The notes under the pieces were generated by a model. It had not been told where the DNA came from, made no database searches, and saw only the letters and a program-made list of their open reading frames with translations. A stretch of DNA of 64,000 nt from UBA10646 sp046296295. Lineage in GTDB: Bacteria > Bacteroidota > Bacteroidia > Chitinophagales > Chitinophagaceae. The stretch covers positions 1 through 64,000 of the forward strand of contig JBKBLG010000010.1 in the NCBI GenBank assembly GCA_046296295.1, written 5' to 3'. The stretch's first letter is position 1. Each line of letters begins with the position of its first letter. The position numbers and the translations under genes are program-made. Shown here piece by piece: positions 1 through 8,132 of the stretch.

Positions 1-1252
1 ACAACTTCACCTTTACCATTTCTATACGTGTATCACTCACATTGAGGATATCGAACTCGTAATCGCCAATGATTATACGCTCTTTCAGCTTGGGTATGGT
101 TTCGTGATCGTTGATGATATAACCGCTTAGCGTTTCACTTTGGTCGCTCGGAAAATCGAACTCGTATTTCTCGTTGAGGTAGTCAATTTCGAGGCGGCCA
201 CTGAAAATGTATTCGTTTTCAGCAATTTGCTTTTCTACAAATTCTTCTACATCGTATTCATCTTTAATGTCGCCGAAAATTTCTTCTAGCACATCTTCCA
301 TGGTAACAATACCACTGGTACCTCCAAATTCATCTACTACCCATGCAATGCTCTTACGTTCTTTGGAAAAACGGGTGATTAAATCGGTAGCACTCATACT
401 TTCGGGCACTGCAATGATTGGGTGTAAGATGCTCTGAATATCTGAAGGCCGTTTTAACAAATCGAGCTGGTGTACATAACCAACAATTTCATCGATACTG
501 TTTTCGTACACTACAATTTTGCTCAAGTTGGTATCAATAAAACGTTTTCTTACCTCGCTGATAGGGGTAGTAATGGGCAACGCTTCAATTTCGGTTCGAG
601 GCACCAAACACTGCCGAATTTTAACTGTTGGCAAGCTTAAAGCATTCTCAAACAGTTCGGTATTAAGCTCTTGATTATCATCATCAAGTTCTTTTGTTTG
701 CTGGAAAAAATGCTCTAAATCTATTTTAGAGAATGGTTCGCTGCTTTCACGCATACGAACGTTAAAGAGATATTTTAAAATAGTTTCGCTCAAGCTTACA
801 AACACGCTGGCTAACGGATAGAACAAGCTATGAAATAAATTAACCAGCGGTGCAAAAAAGCTTAAAAAGCTATCGGCTTTGGCTCGAAACAATGCTTTTG
901 GGAAAAACTCTCCTAACAACAGCACAATAAACGTAGATACCAGCGTATTAAAAGCAAGTTTAAGATAATAGTAGTTTTCTAACCCTGCCGGCACCCATAG
1001 CGAGTCCATAATACTGCTGAATAGCAAACCATACACTACTAAAAAAATATTCAACCCCACTAAACAGGTACCAATAAAAGAAGCTGGCTTCTCCATAAAG
1101 CGACTTAATATAATCGCACTGCTTTTGCCTTGCTTCTTTTTGAGCTCAATATTGAGGCGATTGGCACTTATGAAGGCAATTTCAATGCCAGCAAAAAAGC
1201 CAATGAACAAGAGGGTGATGCCAATCCAAATAAGGGTATATAACTCCGACAT
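1..1252 (-). CDS. CorC/HlyC-family CBS-domain membrane protein (GldE-like), C-terminus off window
   Basis: The gene runs off the left edge, so only about the first 417 codons are present; the start is the ATG at 1252-1250 (MSELYTLIWIG). Roughly residues 1-190 are a DUF21-type membrane region with several hydrophobic segments and the phrase LLGEFFPKALF. A CBS pair follows (VPRTEIEALP, then AWVVDEFGGTSGIVTMEDVLE), and the start of a CorC_HlyC C-terminal domain is reached near the edge. This architecture is known from the CorC/HlyC metal-efflux or hemolysin family and, in Bacteroidota, from the gliding-associated GldE. Which of the two applies cannot be told without neighbours on the left. Confidence 0.88.
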   Translation of the reverse strand, partial: MSELYTLIWIGITLLFIGFFAGIEIAFISANRLNIELKKKQGKSSAIILSRFMEKPASFIGTCLVGLNIFLVVYGLLFSSIMDSLWVPAGLENYYYLKLAFNTLVSTFIVLLLGEFFPKALFRAKADSFLSFFAPLVNLFHSLFYPLASVFVSLSETILKYLFNVRMRESSEPFSKIDLEHFFQQTKELDDDNQELNTELFENALSLPTVKIRQCLVPRTEIEALPITTPISEVRKRFIDTNLSKIVVYENSIDEIVGYVHQLDLLKRPSDIQSILHPIIAVPESMSATDLITRFSKERKSIAWVVDEFGGTSGIVTMEDVLEEIFGDIKDEYDVEEFVEKQIAENEYIFSGRLEIDYLNEKYEFDFPSDQSETLSGYIINDHETIPKLKERIIIGDYEFDILNVSDTRIEMVKVKL

Positions 1253-1701
1253 AAACACTAAAGTAAGATAATTATACTAAATCGCCCAAGCCTTAAATCT
1301 ATCATGCCGATGATCTTTTGTAGTTAAATATTAATTACCTGCTTCTGAGTGTTACACAGGAGTACAATGCATTTTCTCTAATAATGGACATAGTATTTAC
1401 AGTACCCATGATAACACTTTTTAAAGCATTACCAGTAATAAAATATCTAGGAATATTTCGCAAATAAGGTATGGAAATAACCTTGTTAAAACAAAGCAGA
1501 AATACCGATTATTACATGCACCTAAGCATACGCTTTTCATAAATGGCGCAACATTGTATTTGCGACTTAACATACACACCTATTTAATGGCTAATACTCT
1601 AATAGAATTAAAAAACTACTATTAATGTATACATGATAATTTACTTACGTAAATTGAAAAAGATATTACCATAAAAAACAACTTTTTAAATCTTTAGAAA
1701 G

Positions 1702-1709
1702 TATTTTTG
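1702..1709 (+). promoter_or_regulatory. Bacteroidota -7 box (TATTTTTG) upstream of the 1797 gene
   Basis: TATTTTTG matches the Bacteroidota sigma consensus TAnnTTTG exactly. No clear TTTG -33 element is visible at the usual distance, so the assignment is moderate. Transcription would start close to the left arm of the hairpin at 1716-1754. Confidence 0.4.
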
Positions 1710-1715
1710 TGATTA

Positions 1716-1754
1716 TAAAAGCCACCGCAATAAATCATTGTGGTGGCTTTTATG
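1716..1754 (+). terminator. 17-bp hairpin, terminator or leader attenuator
   Basis: An arm reading ATAAAAGCCACCGCAAT pairs with ATTGTGGTGGCTTTTAT across a 5-nt loop (AAATC), with a single G-U pair. A run of A before and T-rich sequence after give it the look of a rho-independent terminator in both directions. No plus-strand gene lies upstream for it to terminate. It may be the end of a small RNA, the relic of a lost gene, or a leader hairpin for the operon starting at 1797. Confidence 0.65.
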
Positions 1755-1796
1755 GTTTTATAAGCTTGGTACTCACCCCTCTCTCAAATTACGCCT

Positions 1797-2549
1797 ATGA
1801 ATTATAAGTTTTTAGGAAATGCTCTTGACCTATTCAAGTATGATTTGATTATTCAACTCTGTAATGAATTGAATATATCATTATTCTATATACCTATGCT
1901 TACAAAGCCTGAACCGAAAAAACGGGATCCAAAATACGCCCTTTATGAAATAGGCAGTAAGAATCAGAAACTTTACGAGTTTCTAAGAAGCGCTAACGAA
2001 GATAATAGCGCATGCCAAATTACAGACATTATCGAATACTTGAAGGACGAAGTTTTGACCGTTCAATGGATAACTCAAGACTATAACTTGTCTGATGCAG
2101 GATTATATGTTCATGGCTGTGGTAGCCTTTTTACGGGTGAACGCAGTGATCGAACTAAATACTTCAATCAAGTTTATGACATATTAGGACAAACGCAAGG
2201 AGAAAAACTGATATTTCTCGACCCAGATGTAGGAATTGACACAGGCCAAACACAGCGATATCGTAAAGCTCCGAGACTGTATTTTACCTTGCCTGAACTT
2301 CAAGCAATACTAAAGCAGCGAAAAGAGGGAGACATAGTATGCTTTTTTCAACACTTAGGCAATCCTTATAAATCCCTTGAACAAAAAATAGAAGAACTCA
2401 ATCTAACATCAGGAATAAAGTTTGCCGCTATTAGATATAAGCGTATTAGCATGGCCATGGTTTTTGCTGGAGAATCAAGTATTTCAATGGCAGCAACAAC
2501 ACTACGAACATACGCAACAATGTATAATGCAGATATCCTCACTTCATAG
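1797..2549 (+). CDS. Uncharacterised protein, RlmJ-like fold, first of a tandem paralogous pair
   Basis: I do not recognise a named function. The 250-residue protein has no signal peptide or membrane segment. Near the N-terminus it carries FLGNALDLFKYDL (5-17). Mid-protein it has LIFLDPDVGIDTG (138-150), and near 182-191 CFFQHLGNPY. The same three blocks, with the same spacing, occur in the next gene, so the two are diverged paralogues. The layout (G-N/D-x-x-D-x-x-K, then a hydrophobic strand ending DPD, then a strand ending in H) recalls the RlmJ class of adenine N6-methyltransferases, whose catalytic DPPY would here be DPDV. That link is my inference. It is followed after 41 bp by its paralogue. 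Confidence 0.7.
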   Translation: MNYKFLGNALDLFKYDLIIQLCNELNISLFYIPMLTKPEPKKRDPKYALYEIGSKNQKLYEFLRSANEDNSACQITDIIEYLKDEVLTVQWITQDYNLSDAGLYVHGCGSLFTGERSDRTKYFNQVYDILGQTQGEKLIFLDPDVGIDTGQTQRYRKAPRLYFTLPELQAILKQRKEGDIVCFFQHLGNPYKSLEQKIEELNLTSGIKFAAIRYKRISMAMVFAGESSISMAATTLRTYATMYNADILTS

Positions 2550-2590
2550 ATTATAACTAATACTATTATTTATTCAAAATAAAAAATCAC

Positions 2591-3343
2591 ATGAAAAATC
2601 AGTATTTCGGCGATGTAGGCGATTTTGGAAAATTCGGACTACTCAAACACATGATCTCACCAGCTTTACGCGTTGGTATTAATTGGTATCTTACCAAAAA
2701 TGATAGTAAAAGTGATGGAAGACATGTTGAATATTTATACAAGTCTGAATTTCAACAAACAGATCCTGAACTCTGTAGCTTTTTACACCATTGTATTGAA
2801 AATGATTTGAGAAATGTTGAAGCACTATCCCTATTCGCACCCATGGCGAATATGACTACCTACAATGCTATTTTAGATGTTTCAGATTATAAAGCCTTAA
2901 GTCCAGAAGGACGAGCTAAAAGAATTTCGAAAAGAGCGCAGTGGTTTCAAGAAAGTCTTCAAAAGCTAGAATCTTGCGAACTCATATTTTGTGATCCTGA
3001 TAATGGTATTGCACCATCCTCAGTGAAAAATACACAAAGCGATAGTGTTAAATATGTATTAGTAGAAGAAATTAAAACCATGTTACAAAATGGTCATAGT
3101 CTAGTTATTTACAATCATCGTGACAGAAGTACAGAAACAGATTATCTTAAAAGAATTGAGTCTGTTTTCAACACAGTTAACACCTTAAACAATCTCTCTC
3201 TGCGAATTGCAAGGTTTAGTAGATATAGTGTTCGTGACTATATTTTTTTTATTCAAGCAACCCATTTAAAGAGTATAGAGAACGGACTTAATCGGCTCTT
3301 TGAACATGATGGCTGGTCACGTCATTTTAACTATCTACATTAA
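2591..3343 (+). CDS. Uncharacterised protein, RlmJ-like fold, second of a tandem paralogous pair
   Basis: This 250-residue cytoplasmic protein belongs to a widespread unnamed family recognisable by an N-terminal QYFGDVGDFGKFGLLKH (4-20), a central LIFCDPDNGI (131-140) and LVIYNHRDRS (171-180). It is closer to that family's usual sequence than its upstream partner. The blocks are arranged as in RlmJ-type methyltransferases (glycine-rich N-terminal loop, DPxx motif, later His). The DPD-N-G motif differs from a canonical DPPY, so SAM-dependent activity is only a hypothesis. It probably shares a transcript with the 1797 gene (41-bp gap), and the surface-protein gene follows after 18 bp. Confidence 0.75.
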   Translation: MKNQYFGDVGDFGKFGLLKHMISPALRVGINWYLTKNDSKSDGRHVEYLYKSEFQQTDPELCSFLHHCIENDLRNVEALSLFAPMANMTTYNAILDVSDYKALSPEGRAKRISKRAQWFQESLQKLESCELIFCDPDNGIAPSSVKNTQSDSVKYVLVEEIKTMLQNGHSLVIYNHRDRSTETDYLKRIESVFNTVNTLNNLSLRIARFSRYSVRDYIFFIQATHLKSIENGLNRLFEHDGWSRHFNYLH

Positions 3344-3361
3344 TCTAAACAATACAAATAC

Positions 3362-5563
3362 ATGCCACATAAAATTAAAACTATTTATGCTTTAACAATA
3401 GGCTTAATAATTGCTATTGCGCAACCCAATACAATACAAGCACAAGTTGGAGCATTTATTACGGAATGGGTATCAAATGACGATACGCTTAAAATACCTA
3501 TTACAGGAACTGGTTATAGTATTAGTTGGACTAACGTAACAAACCCCGGTTCTATGGAGGGTTCTCAGAGTGGATTAACACAACCTTACACTATAACCAA
3601 TATCGAACCATACAGCACGTATCGTGTATCGATTACTGGCAATTATTCAAGCTTTAGAATGATTACGCTTGGAGATCCAACATCTCAAACTCATCACCAA
3701 CGTAAGCTAAGGGGAATTGTTCAGTGGGGTACTCAGGTATGGGAAAATCTGCAAGGTGCCTTTTACTGGTGCGATTCACTAAGCAACTATTATGCAACAG
3801 ATACGCCAAACCTTACAGCGGTTACCGATTTAAGCAGTATGTTCCTTAATTGCAGAAGCTTTAATGGCGATATCAGTAATTGGAATACCGAGCATGTAAC
3901 AAAAATGGATTCCATGTTTGCTGGAGCTACAATATTCAATCAACCCATCGGCAACTGGAACACTGCTAATGTAACTAACATGACATATATGTTCTGGTAT
4001 GCAACTAACTTTAATCAAGCTATTAGCGGCTGGAATACTGCCAATGTAAATAATATGAAGTATATGTTTGCCGGAGCTAGAATATTCAATCAACCTATCG
4101 GCAACTGGAATACTGCTAATGTAACTGACATGTCATATATGTTCTGAAATGCAACTAACTTTAATCAACCTATCGGCAACTGGAACACGAGTAATGTGAC
4201 CAGTATGGGCTATATGTTTAGCTTTGCAACCAACTTCAACCAACCAATTGGTAATTGGAATACAAGTAACGTAACTAATATGGGATCAATGTTCTGGGCA
4301 GCATATGCATTCAATCAACCAATTGGCAACTGGAATACTGCTAATGTAACTGACATGTCATTTATGTTAAATAATGCAACCAGTTTTAATCAACCTATCG
4401 GTAGCTGGAATACCTCTAGTGTAACTGACATGTCAAGTATGTTCGGGAATGCAACCAGCTTTAATCAACCTATTGGCAACTGGAATACAACTAACGTAAC
4501 CAACATGGGATCGTTGTTTGTCTTGGCGACAAATTTCAATCAGCCTATCGGCAATTGGAATACAACTAACGTAACCAATATGAGTTGGATGTTTGCATGG
4601 GCTACAAATTTTAATCAGCCTATCGGTAACTGGAATACTGCTAGCGTAACTACTATGAGACAAATGTTTGCAGTCTCTTCATTTAATCAACCTATCGGCA
4701 ACTGGAATACTTCCAACGTTACAATTATGAGAGATATGTTTCTAGATGCTCTTAACTTTAATCAACCACTCCAAACATGGCAGCTTCATAACAACGTTGA
4801 TCTCTCCGGAATGCTAGACAGATGTGGCCTTAGCTGTGAAAATTATTCTGCAACATTAAACGGGTGGGCTGGCAATGCTACTACACCTAGAGGTCGATTT
4901 TTAGGAGCCGCTGGCCTCCGCTATGGTACAAATGCTACTGCTGCCAGAGATTCGCTCATTAATGCTAAGGGATGGATTATTACCGGCGATACTATTAATA
5001 GCAACCCTTGTGGTAGCTTTACATTAGCGAGTAATTTTTTACAAGTTACAGCTGCAGCTGGCAATAATTACAACTATATTGGTTTTAAAGTACAAGAAGA
5101 TGGTTTAGTACAGAACTATATTATTGAGCGTAGTATCGATGGCACTTACTACACCGAGATAGGTAGAATTACCCCTAACAAACAAGCTGGTACTTTTAAT
5201 TACCATTTTAACGATGTGAATACGGTACTAGTGTATCCAAAAATACTATACCGCATAAAATCTTTACATTATAGTGGCATTCAAAGGTATAGTCAGGTGG
5301 TGAGTGTTAGCAGAAAACCAACTCTAGAAATTGCTCTTACACCAAACCCTGCAATTAACCTTTTGCTAGTACAACTACCAACCCAAATTAAGGTACGTGC
5401 ATGGCAAATTTCTGATAATATGGGGCGTGTGGTAATACGTGGTAACGCCATTCCTACTATACACTTTAACATTGCTATAGGTCATTTACCGAAAGGTGTG
5501 TATCACTTGAATATTACAACTAGTAGGCAAGAGCAACTAAATAAATCCTTCGTCAAAAACTAG
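3362..5563 (+). pseudogene. BspA/DUF285 repeat surface protein with T9SS sorting domain, interrupted by an in-frame TGA
   Basis: Both halves are in one frame. The N-terminal half (3362-4147) has a Sec signal peptide ending near IQAQVG and begins a ladder of 25-residue repeats of the form NFNQPIGNWNTANVTNMxxMF (DUF285, BspA-like). The frame is cut by TGA at 4145-4147, where every other repeat has Trp (TGG) or another residue after MF. The ladder resumes immediately and continues to about 4800. It is followed by a linker and a C-terminal type IX secretion sorting domain (NPAINLLLVQLP, ending FVKN). Without readthrough the product would lack its sorting domain. Known family roles are surface adhesion and binding. 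The full protein would be 733 residues. An ATG at 4196 could restart the second half but would lack a signal peptide. Confidence 0.85.
3840..4790 (+). repeat. Tandem 75-bp coding repeats (25-residue DUF285 units)
   Basis: About a dozen copies of a 75-bp unit encode x-F-N-Q-P-I-G-N-W-N-T-x-N-V-T-x-M-x-x-M-F. They are close at the DNA level (for example repeated CAACCTATCGGCAACTGGAA), so copy-number change by recombination is easy. One unit near 4680 is shortened (residues FAVSSFNQPIGNW). Confidence 0.9.
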
Positions 5564-5589
5564 ATAGCATCAGCTGAAAATATCAATTT

Positions 5590-5633
5590 CACAAGCAACA
5601 AAAGGGCACGATAGTGCCCTTTTGTTGCTTGTG
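5590..5633 (+). terminator. Rho-independent terminator after the BspA-like gene
   Basis: A perfect 20-bp stem (5590-5609 with 5614-5633) closes on a GATA loop. The stem contains AAAGGGCAC/GTGCCCTTT and lies 26 bp past the stop codon at 5563. It is unusually long for a terminator. No long T tail follows, but A- and T-runs within the stem serve that role. Confidence 0.85.
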
Positions 5634-5741
5634 ACTGCGTTAAAAGGTACACTCTTTAACCACTTTATAAACAATACATTCTGCGATGTCGAGAAATGGT
5701 AAAAAAATTGATAAAACAAAAAATAAAATAGATATAGAAAT

Positions 5742-5749
5742 TAATTTTG
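5742..5749 (+). promoter_or_regulatory. -7 box (TAATTTTG) before a small ORF
   Basis: TAATTTTG matches TAnnTTTG exactly and sits 48 bp before the ATG at 5798. No good -33 TTTG is seen, so support is limited. Confidence 0.35.
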
Positions 5750-5797
5750 TATTCAAAAAAAATTACTTTTAACTTACAAATTAAAAAACACTAGACT

Positions 5798-5935
5798 ATG
5801 AGTAACCCACAGGCTTTTATTGCCTTTACAGCATTAGCTGTACCAACCTTTATTAAAAGGTGTTCTTTAGGATATGATCGAGCTAATGTAGGTGATGTAG
5901 CAAGATTAGTGAGTTACAATTTGAGAGCAACCTAA
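5798..5935 (+). CDS. Possible 45-residue peptide of unknown function
   Basis: ATG at 5798 opens a 45-codon frame ending in TAA at 5933 (starts MSNPQAFIAFTALAVPTFIK, ends SYNLRAT). The first half is hydrophobic and the second half polar and basic. A consensus -7 box lies 48 bp upstream, and the frame occupies an otherwise empty gap between a strong terminator and a lipoprotein gene. I recognise no family. It could be a real small peptide or chance. Confidence 0.4.
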   Translation: MSNPQAFIAFTALAVPTFIKRCSLGYDRANVGDVARLVSYNLRAT

Positions 5936-6103
5936 TAATAGTTTTTATTGAATAATATGGCATACAAACCATGTGAATACATCAATAATATGTACACATA
6001 ACAGTAGAATGAAAAAATGAGTTACCGTTCTCAAAAGAAGAGCGTTGGAACAGGTAACGGATATATAATGCTGAAAGAATTCATACACTTTAAATCACAC
6101 AAA

Positions 6104-6766
6104 ATGAAAACCAGCTATACATTATTAATATTAGCAACCTCAATCTTTATATGGAGCTGCAAAAATGAGGGTGTTTCAGAGATAGAGGTTTCAAAAACTT
6201 CAAAATCCGAAAATTTACAGAGAGCAGGCACGGCCTATCAATTGCAGCCATTATGTTTAAATGGCAGCACCACAGATGAAATGCAGAAATTTATTGCTGA
6301 TTATAAAATTGATTCCCTTTTAAAAGATGCCAATTGTAAATGGGATTGTTTAAACAATATCTACAACGCTAATTTTAATCAATTAGATATCACATCTAAG
6401 CAACTGCTTTCTTATTACATTTTGTCAACTAAAGACTTGATTGGCTTACTTCAACAAAATCCGCAAAACACGGCCTACAAAACGGCACTTGAAAACCATA
6501 TTGAAACATTAACACAAACAAAGTATAGCGGTTATACAGTTTTGTATTTCTCTTTACGTGCCCTACAAAATGCTGGGTATAATAATGTTAGCGGACTTGC
6601 AAATGACATACATCAATATGGACAAGCTGATTCGACTTCTTTATGGTCTTACAACGCAATCGCAACAGGTACGCCTACTTTAAGTACTGAAGATCATGCA
6701 TTACACAGCAAGCTTGCCGAAAACCATAAATATTTACTCAAAATAAAAGAAGAGTTTCTACCATAG
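6104..6766 (+). CDS. Lipoprotein of unknown function
   Basis: The 220-residue product starts at ATG 6104 (MKTSYTLLILATSIFIWSC), a clear type II signal peptide with the lipobox cysteine at residue 19. The upstream ATG at 6017 would bury this signal inside the protein, so I prefer 6104. The mature part is mostly helical-looking and polar, with two cysteines in DANCKWDC, and has no domain I recognise. It is followed by a terminator hairpin. Its role is unknown. Confidence 0.7.
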   Translation: MKTSYTLLILATSIFIWSCKNEGVSEIEVSKTSKSENLQRAGTAYQLQPLCLNGSTTDEMQKFIADYKIDSLLKDANCKWDCLNNIYNANFNQLDITSKQLLSYYILSTKDLIGLLQQNPQNTAYKTALENHIETLTQTKYSGYTVLYFSLRALQNAGYNNVSGLANDIHQYGQADSTSLWSYNAIATGTPTLSTEDHALHSKLAENHKYLLKIKEEFLP

Positions 6767-6788
6767 TTCCCAGCCATGTACATTTAGC

Positions 6789-6832
6789 ACAAAAGCTCTG
6801 TTTAAAATGTTTAAATGGGGCTTTTGTATTGT
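6789..6832 (+). terminator. Terminator after the lipoprotein gene
   Basis: ACAAAAGC (6789-6796) pairs with GCTTTTGT (6820-6827) around an A/T-rich loop, 22 bp after the stop codon. Confidence 0.6.
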
Positions 6833-7058
6833 TTACCTTTACGTATTGGTATATACCAATCCTATTCGTTCTGCACCTAAAAATTAAACGTTTGTACTTG
6901 CTTAAACAGTACAGCCTTCCCACTAATAGTAGCTATACATTCCTTGCGGTAAATACGAGCTGCTAGTATACTGCACTGCACCATCTATTATGAGAGCGGA
7001 GTTGCTATACTCACCTTCATCATGTACCTACAAAAAATAATTTCCCCATTTATACGAT

Positions 7059-7095
7059 TGTTAACGAATAATACTCATTACTTTGCAATACAAAG
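7059..7095 (+). promoter_or_regulatory. Promoter with CTTTG-N5-CAAAG operator (copy 1)
   Basis: The inverted repeat CTTTGCAATACAAAG (7081-7095) ends 7 bp before the ATG at 7103. A -7 box-like TTACTTTG overlaps its left arm, with a TTG 16 bp further up. The same palindrome followed by the same CACTTTT stretch recurs at 8108-8122. The obvious candidate to bind it is the winged-helix protein encoded between the two copies. Confidence 0.65.
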
Positions 7096-7102
7096 CACTT
7101 TT

Positions 7103-7798
7103 ATGGATAGCAATCTCTCGCCAGTAGATGCCTTACAGAACATACGGCAAATGATGGATAAAAGTAGTCGCTTCATTAGCTTAAGCGGACTCAGTGGTAT
7201 TTCGGCAGGTGTTTGTGCCCTCATTGGTGCATGGCAGGCCTACGGTGTAATACACAACGCTACTACGAATAAAGCAGTTGCACACTTTCGCCAGGTGTAT
7301 GAAGCGCCATCTCCATTTACGCAAGTAGATCTTACCGATTTTATGGGCAGCAAGCTATTCATCATAGCATCGGCTACTTTCATAGGTGCATTTGTTACCG
7401 CATTTTTTTTCACATGGTTACGCAGTCAAAAAACCAATGTGCCTTTGTGGGGTACCCAAGCTCGTAGATTACTTATTAATACCAGCGTGCCCATGCTAGC
7501 GGGTGGCATTTATTTATTAGCACTCATTCAAAATAAAGCCTACGGACTCATTGCTCCCGGTTGCTTAATTTTCTATGGCTTAGCTTTAATAAATGCCAGT
7601 AAGTACACCCTGAACGAGGTTCGATTTTTAGGATACTCACAGCTACTTTTGGGTGGTATTAATTTGCTATACATAGGCCAAGGCCTGTACTTTTGGGCCG
7701 CTGGTTTTGGCATTTTACACATTGTGTACGGTAGCATCATGTGGTTTAAGTACGAACGCAACCACAGTTATTCACCCAACGCTGGTCAAACACTATGA
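7103..7798 (+). CDS. Integral membrane protein of unknown function, co-transcribed with a winged-helix regulator
   Basis: I start the gene at ATG 7103 (MDSNLSPVDALQNIRQMMD), just after the operator; the longer reading from 7022 would run through the promoter. The 231 residues contain about five hydrophobic segments (around LSGLSGISAGVCALIGAW, LFIIASATFIGAFVTAFFF, LLINTSVPMLAGGIYLLAL, GLIAPGCLIFYGLALI, LLGGINLLYIGQGLYF). The stop overlaps the regulator's ATG by 4 bp, which points to translational coupling. The gene belongs with the regulator and the CreD-like gene downstream. Its function is unknown. Confidence 0.75.
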   Translation: MDSNLSPVDALQNIRQMMDKSSRFISLSGLSGISAGVCALIGAWQAYGVIHNATTNKAVAHFRQVYEAPSPFTQVDLTDFMGSKLFIIASATFIGAFVTAFFFTWLRSQKTNVPLWGTQARRLLINTSVPMLAGGIYLLALIQNKAYGLIAPGCLIFYGLALINASKYTLNEVRFLGYSQLLLGGINLLYIGQGLYFWAAGFGILHIVYGSIMWFKYERNHSYSPNAGQTL

Positions 7799-8091
7799 AC
7801 CCAATCGAACATTTAAATAAAGTATTCGACAGTCGAATTCGGCTGGGTATCATGAGTGCCCTTACGGTAAATGATACCGTTAACTTCAACCAGCTCAAAG
7901 AGCTATTACAAATAACAGACGGCAACCTCGCCAGCCATTTAAAAACCCTAGAAGAGCAAGCCTATATTGCTATTGAAAAAAGTTTTATTGGTCGTAAAAC
8001 CAATACTAACTATCGCATTACACCCTTGGGCACACAAGCTTTTAAAGCCCACCTAGCCGCACTCGAAAAAATGATTCAACAGATAAACTAA
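7795..8091 (+). CDS. Winged-helix DNA-binding regulator (ArsR/MarR-like, HTH_34 type)
   Basis: The 98-residue protein is essentially one winged helix-turn-helix (LNKVFDSRIRLGIMSALTVN, then LLQITDGNLASHLKTLEEQ as recognition helix, then FIGRKTNTNYRITPLG as wing). Single-domain regulators of this type are common next to creD-like genes. The gene starts inside the stop codon of the upstream membrane protein. A CTTTG-N5-CAAAG palindrome precedes both its own operon (7081) and the following one (8108), so it likely represses or activates both, including itself. The signal it senses is unknown. Confidence 0.85.
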   Translation: MNPIEHLNKVFDSRIRLGIMSALTVNDTVNFNQLKELLQITDGNLASHLKTLEEQAYIAIEKSFIGRKTNTNYRITPLGTQAFKAHLAALEKMIQQIN

Positions 8092-8107
8092 ATTTTTTAA
8101 CTATTTA

Positions 8108-8122
8108 CTTTGAATTTCAAAG
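8108..8122 (+). promoter_or_regulatory. CTTTG-N5-CAAAG operator (copy 2)
   Basis: CTTTGAATTTCAAAG, followed by CACTTTT and the ATG at 8133, repeats the arrangement found at 7081-7095. A TTTACTTTG -7-like sequence overlaps the left arm, as in copy 1. Confidence 0.65.
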
Positions 8123-8132
8123 CACTTTTAAA

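Larger units (their letters stand above)
1253..1796. other. 544-bp AT-rich intergenic region
   Basis: I see no convincing gene here. The stretch separates the leftward CorC-like gene from the rightward gene at 1797 and is AT-rich. It contains one ACTTACGTAAAT palindrome variant (1643-1654), a -7 box-like TATTTTTG (1702-1709) and a strong hairpin (1716-1754). No tRNA or rRNA pattern was recognised. Confidence 0.6.
5564..6103. other. Gap between the surface protein and a lipoprotein gene
   Basis: Besides the 20-bp-stem terminator and the 45-residue ORF, the gap is AT-rich. A longer reading of the next gene would start at 6017, but its first 29 residues do not resemble an export signal, so 5936-6103 is probably leader sequence. 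Confidence 0.5.
6767..7102. other. 336-bp intergenic region
   Basis: It holds the terminator at 6789, the first copy of the dispersed 13-bp motif (CCTTGCGGTAAAT, 6942-6954) and, at its right end, the operator-promoter of the next gene. I see no gene in it. Confidence 0.6.

Noticed and set aside
1253..1796. A hidden tRNA or integration site next to the accessory pair
   Set aside because: No cloverleaf pattern, no integrase and no flanking direct repeats were recognised.
3840..4790. Regular 75-bp repeats as a CRISPR-like array
   Set aside because: The repeats are in frame, code for DUF285 units throughout and have no spacer structure or cas genes nearby.
1..6900. Lack of the dispersed motif as proof that the first 6.9 kb is foreign DNA
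   Set aside because: Gaps of comparable size occur elsewhere, for example 10580-17196 in apparently native genes, so the absence is only suggestive.
6738..6923. 61-residue minus-strand ORF
   Set aside because: It overlaps a real gene and a terminator, has no start context and no recognisable sequence.
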